A stretch of 52,609 bases of DNA from contig JADFZL010000028.1 of the NCBI GenBank assembly GCA_015232575.1, forward strand, positions 1 through 52,609, written 5' to 3'. This DNA comes from Candidatus Rifleibacteriota bacterium (lineage in GTDB: Bacteria > Muiribacteriota > Ozemobacteria > Ozemobacterales > Ozemobacteraceae). The position numbers were made by a program, and so were the translations under genes. Shown here one piece after another: positions 8,659 to 18,065 of the stretch. Position 1 is the stretch's first letter. The number at the start of each line of letters is the position of its first letter. Below the pieces are notes generated by a model. That model was not told the DNA's origin. It was given only the letters and a program-made list of their open reading frames with translations, and did not search any database.

Positions 8659-10749
8659 TTGTCGCTGAAAAAAAACTTTTTTCTTTTTGTTTTTCTCACA
8701 GCAGCTCTTTTCCCGTGCTTTGGTGAAATTATTACCAGAACTGATGGTGATATTACCGAAGCAGCAAGTTTGACTTTTCAAAATGGAAAAGTCTCATACA
8801 CGGCTGGTTCAGGAACATTGTTTCTCGAAGCTGAAAAAATAAGAGATATCAGCTTTACCGGAGAAAAGCAAAATATCGGCACTCTTGCTACCGACGGAGC
8901 AGATCTGGCTGGCTTGTACAAAAGAGCCATCGATATGCAGAACAAATATCCGGACTCTGCCGCAATAACCGTTCTCGACAATGGTGAATCTGAATACCGC
9001 AAAGATGGAACAAGAAAATTCAGCTACAGATGCGTCCTTTTCATCGCCAAAGAAGAAGCAATGGGTGCTGCCGGAATATCGCTCTCGTTCGATCCTGACC
9101 GGGAAAAAATCAAATTGATTCACGCCAGAAGCTATTCACCCGATGGAAAAATCACCGATTTGAATACTGATCAGATTAAAATTTCCAAATCTGGCGGCGG
9201 AAGCGTGTTTTTCGACAATTATCGGGAAATCGGATTCTCAATTCCCAACAGCTGCATCGGCGGACTTATTGACTATTCGTATGAATCAGAAGAATATAAC
9301 CCTTTCGACAAAAAACTCTGGGAAGGAGTATTTTTCTTTCAGGGAAATGAACCGGTATGTGAATCAAGAATAACAGTTCGGGTACCAAAAGAGGTTCCGT
9401 TGTACTACAAATACTACAATTTCGGAGATCTCTCAGGCGAGCCGCAAAAAAAGGAACAGGGAGATTATATTATCTACGAATGGTGCAGAACAGACCTCCC
9501 TCCGATTATTCCCGAGCCATTCATGCCGCCTTCAAGAGATATCATGACAACCGTAGCTTACTCTATACAAAAAGACTGGAAGTATAAATTCGAACGCTTG
9601 CAGCCAATGTTCAAAAAACGTTTTGTAATAACAGACGCTGTTCAGAAAAAAGTTGATGAACTGACTGCTGGAGCAACATCCATTCATGAAAAGATTTCAC
9701 GTTTGTATCTTTTCTGCCAGAAAGAAATCAGATATATTTCCATAAAAGGAAATCTTTCAAGCAATCAGGTTGGACACTCTGCTGAAGAAACACTGAAGAA
9801 TCGCTATGGAGACTGCACTGACAAGGGAATGCTCCTTGCAACAATGCTTAAATGTATCGGTGTTGAAGCCTATCCCGTCGGATTGAAAACAAACACTGCG
9901 GGAAAAGCAATCAGAGATCTTCCGATATTCGATTCTAACCACTGCATCACAGAAGTAAACCTCGAAGGAAAAAGATTTTATCTTGATTCAACGGCAACCG
10001 ATTATCGTTATCCATATTTCAGAGCCGACGACCACGATGTAAGCGTTGTGAATGACTTGTGCGAAAGAATCGACCATATCAGCATTCAACCACCTGAAGA
10101 CAATGCCATGCTGGTAGACCGGAAACTGGAACTCTCACCCGACGGAACTGTCAGAGTCATTTATTCTGCAAGTTTCACCGGCACAAGTGAGGCATCAAGC
10201 CGTGAATCTGCCAGAGGTGTCAAACCTGAAGAATATGAGAAACAGGTTCGTGCAGCGGTTTCTGCGCTAACTCCGAATTATACTCTCCACAGCGCCACCC
10301 ACTCCGACCCTCTTGATTTTTCGTCTGCTTATTCGGTCAGATCAGAATACAGTCTGAATCAGTATGTAACGCGCTCCGGCAAATATCTGCTTTTCGAAAT
10401 TCCTTTTTTCAAGCTGAGATTTGCTGAAGTTTCACTCGCAGAAAGAAAATATGACATTGTTTATATGACCTCTTCACTGCGCACAGACGACATCGATATT
10501 ACACTTCCGGATGGTTTCAAACCAAAGTTTATTCCGGAAAATCTTAAAATTTCCCAGCCTTGGTTTGACTTTGAAACAACCTTTCAGCATCAGGGAAACA
10601 AGATTTCCGTAAAACGAAAAGTTTCCTGGAAAGAAAGAGTTGTTCCAGTGAAAGAGTACAATACCTATAAAGAAGCACTCGAAAAAATCGCCCGATACAC
10701 TGAAGAACGTATCTACATCGAAGACACCAGAACCGGAGGAGAAAAATGA
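8659..10749 (+). CDS. Exported DUF3857/transglutaminase-like protein, active-site intact
   Basis: The product is 696 aa and starts at TTG with a textbook GGAGGG site six bases upstream (8647-8652). A signal peptide (1-22) is followed by a DUF3857-type beta-rich region (about 100-300) and a transglutaminase-like domain with Cys386 (YGDCTDKG), His428 (SNHCITEV) and Asp443 (FYLDST), the expected thiol triad. A C-terminal beta domain completes the protein. Such proteins are periplasmic and the transglutaminase fold usually acts as a protease or amidase. The stop codon overlaps the start of the paralogue (ATGA at 10746-10749), so the two are translationally coupled and probably work together. Confidence 0.82.
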   Translation: MSLKKNFFLFVFLTAALFPCFGEIITRTDGDITEAASLTFQNGKVSYTAGSGTLFLEAEKIRDISFTGEKQNIGTLATDGADLAGLYKRAIDMQNKYPDSAAITVLDNGESEYRKDGTRKFSYRCVLFIAKEEAMGAAGISLSFDPDREKIKLIHARSYSPDGKITDLNTDQIKISKSGGGSVFFDNYREIGFSIPNSCIGGLIDYSYESEEYNPFDKKLWEGVFFFQGNEPVCESRITVRVPKEVPLYYKYYNFGDLSGEPQKKEQGDYIIYEWCRTDLPPIIPEPFMPPSRDIMTTVAYSIQKDWKYKFERLQPMFKKRFVITDAVQKKVDELTAGATSIHEKISRLYLFCQKEIRYISIKGNLSSNQVGHSAEETLKNRYGDCTDKGMLLATMLKCIGVEAYPVGLKTNTAGKAIRDLPIFDSNHCITEVNLEGKRFYLDSTATDYRYPYFRADDHDVSVVNDLCERIDHISIQPPEDNAMLVDRKLELSPDGTVRVIYSASFTGTSEASSRESARGVKPEEYEKQVRAAVSALTPNYTLHSATHSDPLDFSSAYSVRSEYSLNQYVTRSGKYLLFEIPFFKLRFAEVSLAERKYDIVYMTSSLRTDDIDITLPDGFKPKFIPENLKISQPWFDFETTFQHQGNKISVKRKVSWKERVVPVKEYNTYKEALEKIARYTEERIYIEDTRTGGEK

Positions 10750-12857
10750 TTAACAGACTTGTAAGACAATTTGCACTGTGTTTTCTCTTCCTGTTTGCTA
10801 TGAACTCGTTTCTCGCAGCCGATGTCGTTTATCTTAACGAAGGCGAGGAACACACCGGAAAAGTCACTGAAATAAATGCTTCCAGCGTTACTATTATTGA
10901 GCCTGACGGAGATAAAGCTGAATTTGAAAAAAGCAAAGTTGCGCACGTTCTGTTTTCAAAAATACGCAGCGGCGATGAGAATTCATACATTGCAAGCATT
11001 ACCGACCCATTCCTTACTGAAATTCTCAAAAAAGCACCCGTATCTAACGATTACCCTGACTCAGACTTTGTTACACTCTGCCAAAAGTATGTTACTATTT
11101 TTAATCCGGATGATACCATAGAGCACGAAAACCGCACATTGTACAAGGTATTAAAAGAGCCGGGTCTTGAACTTGCCAATCAATCAGTCTATTTCGCTAA
11201 AGACCGCGAAAGACTTGAACTCAATTTTGCGCATACGTACAACAGCGACGGAAAGATATATCACTTAACTGATGATGCACTTTCTGAAGAAGATATTTTC
11301 CACGCAACACCAGAGTATGACCGGTTGAAAATGCTGAAATTTGCTCTGAAAAAGGTTGATCTTGGAAGTATAATTGATGTTTCATACACTTTTTTTTCCA
11401 GGGGAAGTTCTATTCTGAGGCCCTTCAGGCTCAACGCTTATTTCGGACAACGCGAACCGATTCTTTCTCACATCTTTGAAGTGAACTCTCCCGCATCAAT
11501 GCCCCTTCAGGTGCTACAGCTGAACTGGACCGCCTCAAACACTCCAGCTTATTCTGAAATAGCTTCAGGCAGCAACATCATTCGAAAGTGGGAATTTGCA
11601 GATCCTAAAGGTTATATTCCTGAACAGAACATGATCTCAACGTCAAGATTGTTTCCGCGAATCATTGTTGCTCAAAAGAATGACTGGCAGACTATTTCAA
11701 AAACATTCATGGAATCACTTAACAATTCAGCTCCTTCAGAAAAACTACTGGATGCCTTTATTGAATCATCTGGTGCAGCATCCAAAACAAGCCTTGTAAT
11801 GAAGTCAGCTGCAATTTATGAAGCCATTCAAAGGAAAATCCGCGATCTTGGGATTTCATGCTTTGACTACGATGGTTACGACTGCCCTTCTGCTGAAATA
11901 GTCCTCAAGAAAAACTACGGAAGCCAATTTGCCAGATGCATACTTTTCTACCATGCTCTCAGAAGAATTGGAATTCCTGCGGAATTCGGCTTTGTCTCTG
12001 CCTGGAGATCTGGCGGAATCGAAGAAAAAGTCTCATGTCTCGGGCAGGCATCAAATGCACTGGTAAAAATTATTACAGACAGCACTCCAGTTTATACTTT
12101 GCTCGACAACGATTATCTACCGCTTGGACAGATTCCAACCTGGGCGCAGGGCTCCAAAGCTGTGATTTTCAATGAAAAGGGCTTTGCATGGGACATTCTT
12201 CCAGACGGCGGACTTGAGAAAAATCGAAATGAACAGACAGTATTCGTGAAAATTCTCAATGATGGAACAATGGAAGTCAAAGATACCAGAAAATTTTGCG
12301 GTCCATCAGAACCCGGTATGAGATATATGCGCGTGGCAAAAGATATTGAAAAGCGCATGTTTGCAGAAAAAACTGTCAAGGGAGTGAATCCGAAAGCTGT
12401 TCTTACAGACTATGTTCTTTCTGACATGAACGATTTTGCTGCACCAGTGGTCTTCACATTGACTTACAAAATCAGGGATGCTGTACAAAAACCCTCAGGC
12501 GACCTTATGGCATTCAGAAATTACTGGGTAAATAATTCCGGTGCTTCTGCCAGCCTTGCAAGCAGAACATTTCCGATGGATGTTTCTTCAGTTTACAGCA
12601 CTTCAAAAACAATTTTCTTTGAACTTCCCGATGGCTTCCAATGGGTTGACTGGAAAAGAAAATTCAACTATACCGGATCATTTATTTCATTTGCGTCCAA
12701 CATGTCCCAGAAAGGTTCAATGCTTCTTTACAGCGACGATTATAAGATCTGGAAGAAAGAACTTGACCTGATTTCAGGATATCCGCAATATCGCGAATGT
12801 GTTTCGATAATGACAGACCTCAGCAACCAGTGGCTGGTTCTGGAGAAAACGAAGTAA
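10746..12857 (+). CDS. Exported DUF3857/transglutaminase-like paralogue lacking catalytic residues
   Basis: The product is 703 aa with a signal peptide (1-25). It is a diverged paralogue of the preceding protein with the same architecture: an N-terminal beta region, a DUF3857-like middle, a transglutaminase-like domain near 370-460 and a C-terminal beta domain. The active site is gone. The Cys position is Gln394 (NYGSQFARC), the His position is Ala438 (SNALVKII), and only the acidic position remains in LLDND. It is therefore probably a pseudoenzyme, perhaps a regulatory or substrate-binding partner for the active copy. The ATGA overlap with the upstream gene implies matched synthesis. Confidence 0.75.
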   Translation: MINRLVRQFALCFLFLFAMNSFLAADVVYLNEGEEHTGKVTEINASSVTIIEPDGDKAEFEKSKVAHVLFSKIRSGDENSYIASITDPFLTEILKKAPVSNDYPDSDFVTLCQKYVTIFNPDDTIEHENRTLYKVLKEPGLELANQSVYFAKDRERLELNFAHTYNSDGKIYHLTDDALSEEDIFHATPEYDRLKMLKFALKKVDLGSIIDVSYTFFSRGSSILRPFRLNAYFGQREPILSHIFEVNSPASMPLQVLQLNWTASNTPAYSEIASGSNIIRKWEFADPKGYIPEQNMISTSRLFPRIIVAQKNDWQTISKTFMESLNNSAPSEKLLDAFIESSGAASKTSLVMKSAAIYEAIQRKIRDLGISCFDYDGYDCPSAEIVLKKNYGSQFARCILFYHALRRIGIPAEFGFVSAWRSGGIEEKVSCLGQASNALVKIITDSTPVYTLLDNDYLPLGQIPTWAQGSKAVIFNEKGFAWDILPDGGLEKNRNEQTVFVKILNDGTMEVKDTRKFCGPSEPGMRYMRVAKDIEKRMFAEKTVKGVNPKAVLTDYVLSDMNDFAAPVVFTLTYKIRDAVQKPSGDLMAFRNYWVNNSGASASLASRTFPMDVSSVYSTSKTIFFELPDGFQWVDWKRKFNYTGSFISFASNMSQKGSMLLYSDDYKIWKKELDLISGYPQYRECVSIMTDLSNQWLVLEKTK

Positions 12858-12871
12858 CATAATTCACAGGG

Positions 12872-13067
12872 AAACTGATTTTTAACCACGGAAAACACGG
12901 AATGACACGGAAAAGAATGGATTTTCATGTTGAAGAATGAAACAATTACTCACACAAACACCGAATAGACACAAACTCATCCCAATTCGGTGAAGGTCCG
13001 TGTTTTCCGTGTTTTCCGTGGTTTCCGTGGTTTCCCAGGTGGTTTCCCCGTTGTTTTCCGTGGTTAT
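12872..13067. repeat. Inverted pair of AACCACGGAA / TTCCGTGGTT dispersed repeats
   Basis: A forward copy (ACTGATTTTTAACCACGG and then ...CACGG words) lies at 12872-12913. An inverted, internally expanded copy made of repeated TTTTCCGTG words lies at 12997-13067. Further copies are at 5528-5560, 17047-17090 and 17228-17262. The two arms could fold into a long hairpin between convergent genes. Confidence 0.75.
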
Positions 13068-13116
13068 ATCTCAGGTTCTGCTTGGTTACCAGCTAGACGC
13101 TCAAGTCACCGCATTT

Positions 13117-13485
13117 TCATAAATCTCTTGATTCGCGGACATCGCCGTGTCCGGTTTGAAATTCCGTATGAAAACATGTCACACGAATGTCCGATGTTTC
13201 ATATTGAATGGCATATCTGCCGCCTGAAGGACACCGCGGAATATCCTTCAGATACTGCATGTTGAATAACTTTGTAACATCAAGTCCTTTTTCATATTTC
13301 TGATTTTCGGTAACACACAAAACTGCCGCCTGGTGAATTATACGCATATTCTGTCTGCAAGCAGTTTTTCTCATCCTGTTACGGATGTTGCTGTAACTGT
13401 AACCTATCAGCGATACCAGCGTTCCGATGATAAGTACAACTATCATCAATTCAATCAGTGTAAAACCTCTGCTGCTTTTTCTCAT
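13117..13485 (-). CDS. Type IV prepilin-like protein
   Basis: The product is 122 aa. A short basic leader MRKSSRG is followed by the class III signal FTLIELMIVVLIIG, with cleavage expected after Gly and Glu at +5, and then an amphipathic helix. The C-terminal part has a few cysteines (CPSGG, RVTCF) and no recognisable globular domain. It is probably a minor pilin or a pseudopilin of a type II secretion-like system, processed by a prepilin peptidase not seen in this window. An in-frame TTG four codons upstream is an alternative start. It follows the coiled-coil membrane gene with almost no gap. Confidence 0.8.
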   Translation of the reverse strand: MRKSSRGFTLIELMIVVLIIGTLVSLIGYSYSNIRNRMRKTACRQNMRIIHQAAVLCVTENQKYEKGLDVTKLFNMQYLKDIPRCPSGGRYAIQYETSDIRVTCFHTEFQTGHGDVRESRDL

Positions 13486-13497
13486 GTTATAGTTCAA

Positions 13498-14298
13498 TCA
13501 GGAATCGACCTTGTCAAAGATTTCATTTAATTTGTCTATTTCATTTACGATCAAATCCATTTCATCTGTCTTTGCATCTTTTTTCATTATTGTTCCAAGG
13601 TCTTTCATTTCAATCTTCATTTTTAAACCTCTGCATGAATTAAGAAAAGACATTTTATTTGCTTCGAATTTTTTGAGAAATACTTCCATGTCATAATACA
13701 TCTTTCGCCTTTCTTCTACCTCAGTAAGCTGAGCTTCCACAAGACGAAGTTTCTGTTCATCATTTTCTTTATTCTGCTGCTCTTTCAGTCTTGATATTGC
13801 CTTTTCAACTGAGGCAATATCAATTCCTGCAAGAACCGAACGAACATGCTCAGCGCGATCTCTTGCTTTTACAAGATTTAACCAGGCGTTATCAATTATC
13901 TTCAGATAAGTCTTCATTCCCCTGCTGCTGAGAAGATCGTTGAGGGAAAAATAGTCATAGCGCACCTCTTCGAGATCACGATAGAAATATTTTCTGTAAA
14001 GCCACATCAGAAGGCATCCGAAGAGAAATAAAATTATCAGCAATGGAAAAATTCTTACAATAGAAGTTCTCAGAACAAAAAATAGTGCTGTACCAGCAAT
14101 ACCTAGAACCGTCCAGAAAAGAACCTCATACTTGCCTTTCTGGCTCTCTGACTCAATATCTATGTCAATTTGAGAATCATATTCAGAAGATTTTTTTTCT
14201 GCGTCCAGAGAAATGTTCTCTGACAAATCTTTGCTGTCAGCTTCAGTTTCACTTTTGTTTTCAGAGGCACGTATATCACGTTTTTTGTGCTTATTCAT
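13498..14298 (-). CDS. Membrane protein with cytoplasmic coiled coil
   Basis: The product is 266 aa. An acidic, Ser/Glu-rich N-terminal stretch (1-55) is followed by two transmembrane helices (about 60-78 and 84-103). A long heptad-rich region (about 150-215, SVEKAISRLKEQQNK...) is predicted to form a coiled coil. No known family was recognised. The downstream prepilin begins within about a dozen bases of its stop, so the two are likely one transcript and may belong to the same surface apparatus; that is inference from position only. Confidence 0.6.
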   Translation of the reverse strand: MNKHKKRDIRASENKSETEADSKDLSENISLDAEKKSSEYDSQIDIDIESESQKGKYEVLFWTVLGIAGTALFFVLRTSIVRIFPLLIILFLFGCLLMWLYRKYFYRDLEEVRYDYFSLNDLLSSRGMKTYLKIIDNAWLNLVKARDRAEHVRSVLAGIDIASVEKAISRLKEQQNKENDEQKLRLVEAQLTEVEERRKMYYDMEVFLKKFEANKMSFLNSCRGLKMKIEMKDLGTIMKKDAKTDEMDLIVNEIDKLNEIFDKVDS

Positions 14299-14385
14299 CT
14301 AATTGTCCTGTTTTACACTTAAAGCCCCGCAATATTTTACATTTTTACAACAAATTATGCAAGAACGGAAAAATATCTATCAATC

Positions 14386-14415
14386 TTGTGAGTTTTTCTA
14401 ATTCTCTGTTATAAT
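14386..14415 (+). promoter_or_regulatory. Sigma70-type promoter of the zinc protease gene
   Basis: TTGTGA (14386-14391) and a perfect TATAAT (14410-14415) are separated by 18 bp. The predicted transcript starts near 14422 and leaves about 30 nt of leader with a GGAGG site before the ATG at 14452. Confidence 0.55.
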
Positions 14416-14451
14416 TACGAATAATTGGTCGCATATACTGGAGGTTTATAA

Positions 14452-16887
14452 ATGACTGCTGAACAACGAAGAACACTTCGAATTCTGATAATCTTCTTTT
14501 TCATTGCGTTTTCTGCTCTTTTAAACGCAGATCAGGGAAGTTTCGAGCTTACTTCCGACGGCGTATTCTATGTTCAGCGGGACGCCAGCGGGAATATTGT
14601 CTCTTCAATGCGGCCGGATTATGACCTTAATACAGGTGCGTATGTAGCAAAAGACCAGAACAACAGGGTCGTTGCACGCCAGGCTCTTGCTCAGGAAGCA
14701 CCTTCAACGCAGATAAAAATTGTAACTCCACTCCAGGGCGAAACTCATTCTGTAAAATCGCCTAATTTCATGGATCACAGTGTTCCGGTTCTAAGGGAAA
14801 TGCCTTCAACTGACCCCAAATATCAGCAGTTAAAGAGCTATATCGAAAATTCCCCCGGCTTGCTGAAAGTCCTTTCAATGCATGTTCAAGCACGGGATAT
14901 GAAAATCAATCAGCTTCAGCAGCAGATCACAAGCAAGACTTCCGACCCGGAGCTGACCAGATGGCTGATTAACGACCTCAAAAAGCCTGTTTATCTCGAA
15001 GTTGGAAATTCTGGAAGCATTTATCACGATCCAAATGGTTTTTTAATTGCAGAAAGAGCACCAAACGGGCAGATAACATATCGCGATAACGCATTCGCAA
15101 ACAGGCTTGTTGTTCCATCGAACAGTGAAGCTTTCACAGGCGGAATGAATGATTCGGCAGCGGCTTCGGTAATTGCGCACGAAACCGGACACATGATAAT
15201 GGATCAATTGTATGAACGTCCAAATTATCCAAAAACATCCTACTCCGGACCACATTCCAAAAATTCTATCACCGACGAAGGCTTTGCACTTTCGGAAGGC
15301 TGGGCCGAAGCAGTTGAGACTCTATCCAATAAGGATAACCTGGATAATCCAGGATCGTGGCGCCTGAAAACTCAGAAAAACATCATTGACAACAAGTATA
15401 TTCTGAAAAATCAAGGCGCAGTTGACGGAGTAAATGATGGAATATTGAAATCCGGTGTAGATCAGCTTTCAACAGAAGGCGTAAATGCAACCTTATTTTA
15501 CAAGCTTCTTCAGGAAAATAACATCCAGGCGCCCTACGAAAAGGTGCTTCAAGTGTTTGAAAAGAGCAAGCCCCAGACTTACAGAGATTTTATCAACGAT
15601 TATGTTCAGAAATTCCCTGAAGACAAAAGCACGGTTTACAGACAGTTTCTTGAAACCACTAAGTATACAACAGTCGATTCACAGGCTGCCACAAAATACA
15701 AAGCCCTTTTTGATGCCGAGCAGGCTTATAAAGCCAATCCGGCTGACAGCAGACTTCAAGCGACTTATCAGAATAAGTTGAATGACTACAATCGCTGGAA
15801 AGAAGCCCTCTATCAGAAAGCTGTTGTTGAAGGGAGAATTGATTCGGCTGTCAGCCAGGGAAACACCGGCTCTGATGCAAGCGCTTCAGCTCCCGGATTC
15901 TCTGATGAAACACAGAGGCAATTTCGCCAGGTAAAACTTTCAGAAACCATACTGAAAGGAAAAATCGCTCTGCGGGAAGGCCTGGGCAAAGCAGGTGATT
16001 CAATCAAGCAATCTTTCAGCGTAAAAAACGTTGCAATCACTGCCGGAACATCTATAGCAATAAATCTCGCCAGTCAGATAATGAACGGTGAAAAACCAAG
16101 TTTCTCAGATGCGGTAAAATCTGTTGCCTCATGGCAGTTTGCCGGAAATGTTGCCGGTTCTGCAATGGGTGCAGCTGCCGGACATGCAATATCACCACTT
16201 ATACAGGCTTTTGTTCCTATTCCAATTGTTGGAGCGCTCGCAGGATCATTGCTTCCGACACTCGCATCAATTGCCGGTGGCCAGGTAGGAGGAAATATCG
16301 GCGCAGGACAATCTCTGAAGGAAGCCTTCAAGAGCCTTGATCCCGTAGTAATCGCCGGGCAGGGCGTCGGATCAACGATAGGCGCAATGCTTGGAACAAT
16401 GATTCCAATTCCTGTTGTGGGTCAGGTTATCGGAGGTATTGTCGGTGGTATAATTGGTGAAAAAGTATTCAAAGGAATAGCAAACTTCTTCAAGGGTGAC
16501 AAAGAAAATAAAAACAACGCTCAACAGGCAAACACTCAAATAAATACAACGCCTCAACAGCAGACTGTCACGCAGAACAATAGAAATCCTGCTCTTGCAG
16601 AGTATTACAAAACACTGGCAGGTTCAACACAGGGCTCTGACAGTAATTCATACGGGAATAAATCTTCAGGAGCTGACATATATCGCATTGACAGCTCAAT
16701 TGATCGCATTCCATACAATGAAATGCCATCGAACCTGCGTTCATTAAAAGACGAATATGAAAAAGCATATAAAAAGTATGTAACTGCACTGTCTTCAGGA
16801 AATCAATCAGAGAGTAAAACAGCACTGGAACTGTTCACCATCGTCCGTGACAGTTATAAGCGTGCTCTTGGAGCTTATAATAAATAG
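14452..16887 (+). CDS. Exported HExxH metalloprotease with glycine-zipper membrane region
   Basis: The product is 811 aa, with ATG 7 nt after GGAGG. A signal peptide (about 10-26) leads into a region containing HETGH at 243-247. This is followed about 35 residues later by EGWAEA, whose Glu could be the third zinc ligand, giving a gluzincin-type arrangement. A helical middle domain follows. From about residue 530 to 690 the sequence is very rich in small residues, with repeated GxxxG patterns and paired PIPIVG / PIPVVGQVIGG motifs, like glycine-zipper segments that insert in or associate with membranes. The tail is polar (Q/N-rich, then helical). I know no named family with this combination; the fusion could deliver protease activity to a membrane. 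Substrate unknown. Confidence 0.65.
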   Translation: MTAEQRRTLRILIIFFFIAFSALLNADQGSFELTSDGVFYVQRDASGNIVSSMRPDYDLNTGAYVAKDQNNRVVARQALAQEAPSTQIKIVTPLQGETHSVKSPNFMDHSVPVLREMPSTDPKYQQLKSYIENSPGLLKVLSMHVQARDMKINQLQQQITSKTSDPELTRWLINDLKKPVYLEVGNSGSIYHDPNGFLIAERAPNGQITYRDNAFANRLVVPSNSEAFTGGMNDSAAASVIAHETGHMIMDQLYERPNYPKTSYSGPHSKNSITDEGFALSEGWAEAVETLSNKDNLDNPGSWRLKTQKNIIDNKYILKNQGAVDGVNDGILKSGVDQLSTEGVNATLFYKLLQENNIQAPYEKVLQVFEKSKPQTYRDFINDYVQKFPEDKSTVYRQFLETTKYTTVDSQAATKYKALFDAEQAYKANPADSRLQATYQNKLNDYNRWKEALYQKAVVEGRIDSAVSQGNTGSDASASAPGFSDETQRQFRQVKLSETILKGKIALREGLGKAGDSIKQSFSVKNVAITAGTSIAINLASQIMNGEKPSFSDAVKSVASWQFAGNVAGSAMGAAAGHAISPLIQAFVPIPIVGALAGSLLPTLASIAGGQVGGNIGAGQSLKEAFKSLDPVVIAGQGVGSTIGAMLGTMIPIPVVGQVIGGIVGGIIGEKVFKGIANFFKGDKENKNNAQQANTQINTTPQQQTVTQNNRNPALAEYYKTLAGSTQGSDSNSYGNKSSGADIYRIDSSIDRIPYNEMPSNLRSLKDEYEKAYKKYVTALSSGNQSESKTALELFTIVRDSYKRALGAYNK

Positions 16888-17281
16888 AACACTCAATTCT
16901 GAACGTTCAATTTTGAACGCTTACGTCCAGAACCAGACGTTCTGAAAGAGGTCTCACGCGGAGGCGCTGAGACGCAGAGAAGATCCCCCTGAGGGACTGT
17001 ATTATTAAGAAATTCTGTGCAAAGGTTTAACTGAATAAACAAAGAAAAACTGATTTTTAACCACGGAATACACGGAAATACACGGATTTTCATAAGTGAA
17101 TAAAAATCATTATGCACAATCAGTTAACATATTAACACGACCTGAAAGCGTGGACGTCCAGTCCGCGCTTTTTCATTCTGCGGTATTCAAATTAATAATC
17201 CGTATCAATCCTCATCATTCCATATTTTTCCGTGTTATTCCGTGTTATTCCGTGGTTAAAAGATTTTGTTTATCTTTTACA
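16888..17281. repeat. Intergenic cluster of four dispersed repeats
   Basis: No gene is present. The stretch holds a CTCACGCGGAGGCGCTGAGA-type repeat (16951-16982) and an AACCACGGAA repeat (17047-17090). It also holds a hairpin with arms AAAGCGTGGAC and GTCCGCGCTTT followed by TTC (17145-17173), which could double as a terminator, and an inverted TTCCGTGGTT repeat (17228-17262). Such clustering suggests a preferred landing or accumulation site between transcription units. Confidence 0.65.
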
Positions 17282-17297
17282 TGGCATGGTTGTTGCT
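17282..17297 (+). promoter_or_regulatory. Sigma54-type (-24/-12) promoter
   Basis: TGGCAT-GGTTG-TTGCT matches the sigma54 consensus TGGCAY-N5-TTGCW, with invariant GG and GC ten bases apart. Initiation would fall near 17308, giving a leader of about 54 nt that contains the GGAGGA site of the gene at 17362. A second site of the same form lies at 42343-42357. Confidence 0.6.
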
Positions 17298-17361
17298 TAT
17301 TAAATAAATGTCAGGAAGTAAAATAAATCAAAATGGTAAATTATCAAACCGGAGGAAGATT

Positions 17362-17961
17362 ATGAAAAAGATTTTTCTTGTTGCCCTGATTCTGTTTGTA
17401 GGATTAGCTTCTGTTCAGGTTTTCGCTGAAGACAAAGACGAAAACAAATCTGATGTTTCCGCGAACTCAAAAGGAAAAATTAAACCTGCGAAAAGCGCAG
17501 ATGAAGTCATTGCAAAAATCACCGGCAGAATGGACAAGAGACTGGAAAAAATGAGACAGAGATTTGACAGATTCTCTGAAAGACTCGAAAAGATTGAAAA
17601 AAGAGGCGAAAGACCCCAGAGAAAAGCCGGAAAACGCTTGGGAGAAGGTGTTCGGGGACTTAATGCTTCCGGGTCGGAAAGCATGATAAATACTGACGAA
17701 TTTAAAACCCGGCTGACTGAAAGATATGAAAAGTTCAAAGGAATAATCGCAGAACGCAAAAAGAAAATGGAAGAAAGATTTGCAAAAAACGAAACCCGGG
17801 AAGGCAAATTATCAAAGTTTTCACCTGAAGACCAGGCAAAAATTAAAGCCGCGATTGAAGAAAAAGCAAAAACCATGAAAACCGAAATCGCTAAATTACT
17901 TGATGACGCATCTGCAAAACTTGATGCAGCATATCAATCAGCACTATCAAAATTAAAATAA
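17362..17961 (+). CDS. Secreted highly charged helical protein
   Basis: The product is 199 aa from the ATG after GGAGGAAGAT; the longer frame upstream is untranslated leader. A clean signal peptide (MKKIFLVALILFVGLASVQVFA) is followed by a mature part dominated by Lys, Glu and Arg in long helices (KITGRMDKRLEKMRQRFD, RYEKFKGIIAERKKKMEERF). It resembles periplasmic coiled-coil or Spy/CpxP-like helical proteins in composition, but I see no diagnostic motif. The predicted sigma54 promoter makes it a candidate stress- or motility-responsive periplasmic protein. It ends at a good terminator. Confidence 0.65.
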   Translation: MKKIFLVALILFVGLASVQVFAEDKDENKSDVSANSKGKIKPAKSADEVIAKITGRMDKRLEKMRQRFDRFSERLEKIEKRGERPQRKAGKRLGEGVRGLNASGSESMINTDEFKTRLTERYEKFKGIIAERKKKMEERFAKNETREGKLSKFSPEDQAKIKAAIEEKAKTMKTEIAKLLDDASAKLDAAYQSALSKLK

Positions 17962-17990
17962 CAAAGACACTTTTCAACATTAATACTGCA

Positions 17991-18026
17991 AATACAAGCG
18001 ACCTAATGCCGCTTGTATTTTTTTTT
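17991..18026 (+). terminator. Rho-independent terminator
   Basis: A perfect 10-bp stem (AATACAAGCG with CGCTTGTATT) has a 9-nt loop and runs into a T-tract. It lies 30 bp after the charged secreted protein gene. Confidence 0.85.
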
Positions 18027-18065
18027 CCTGAAGAAGTATCCGCCCACCTCCTCCAACGCCCCGAA

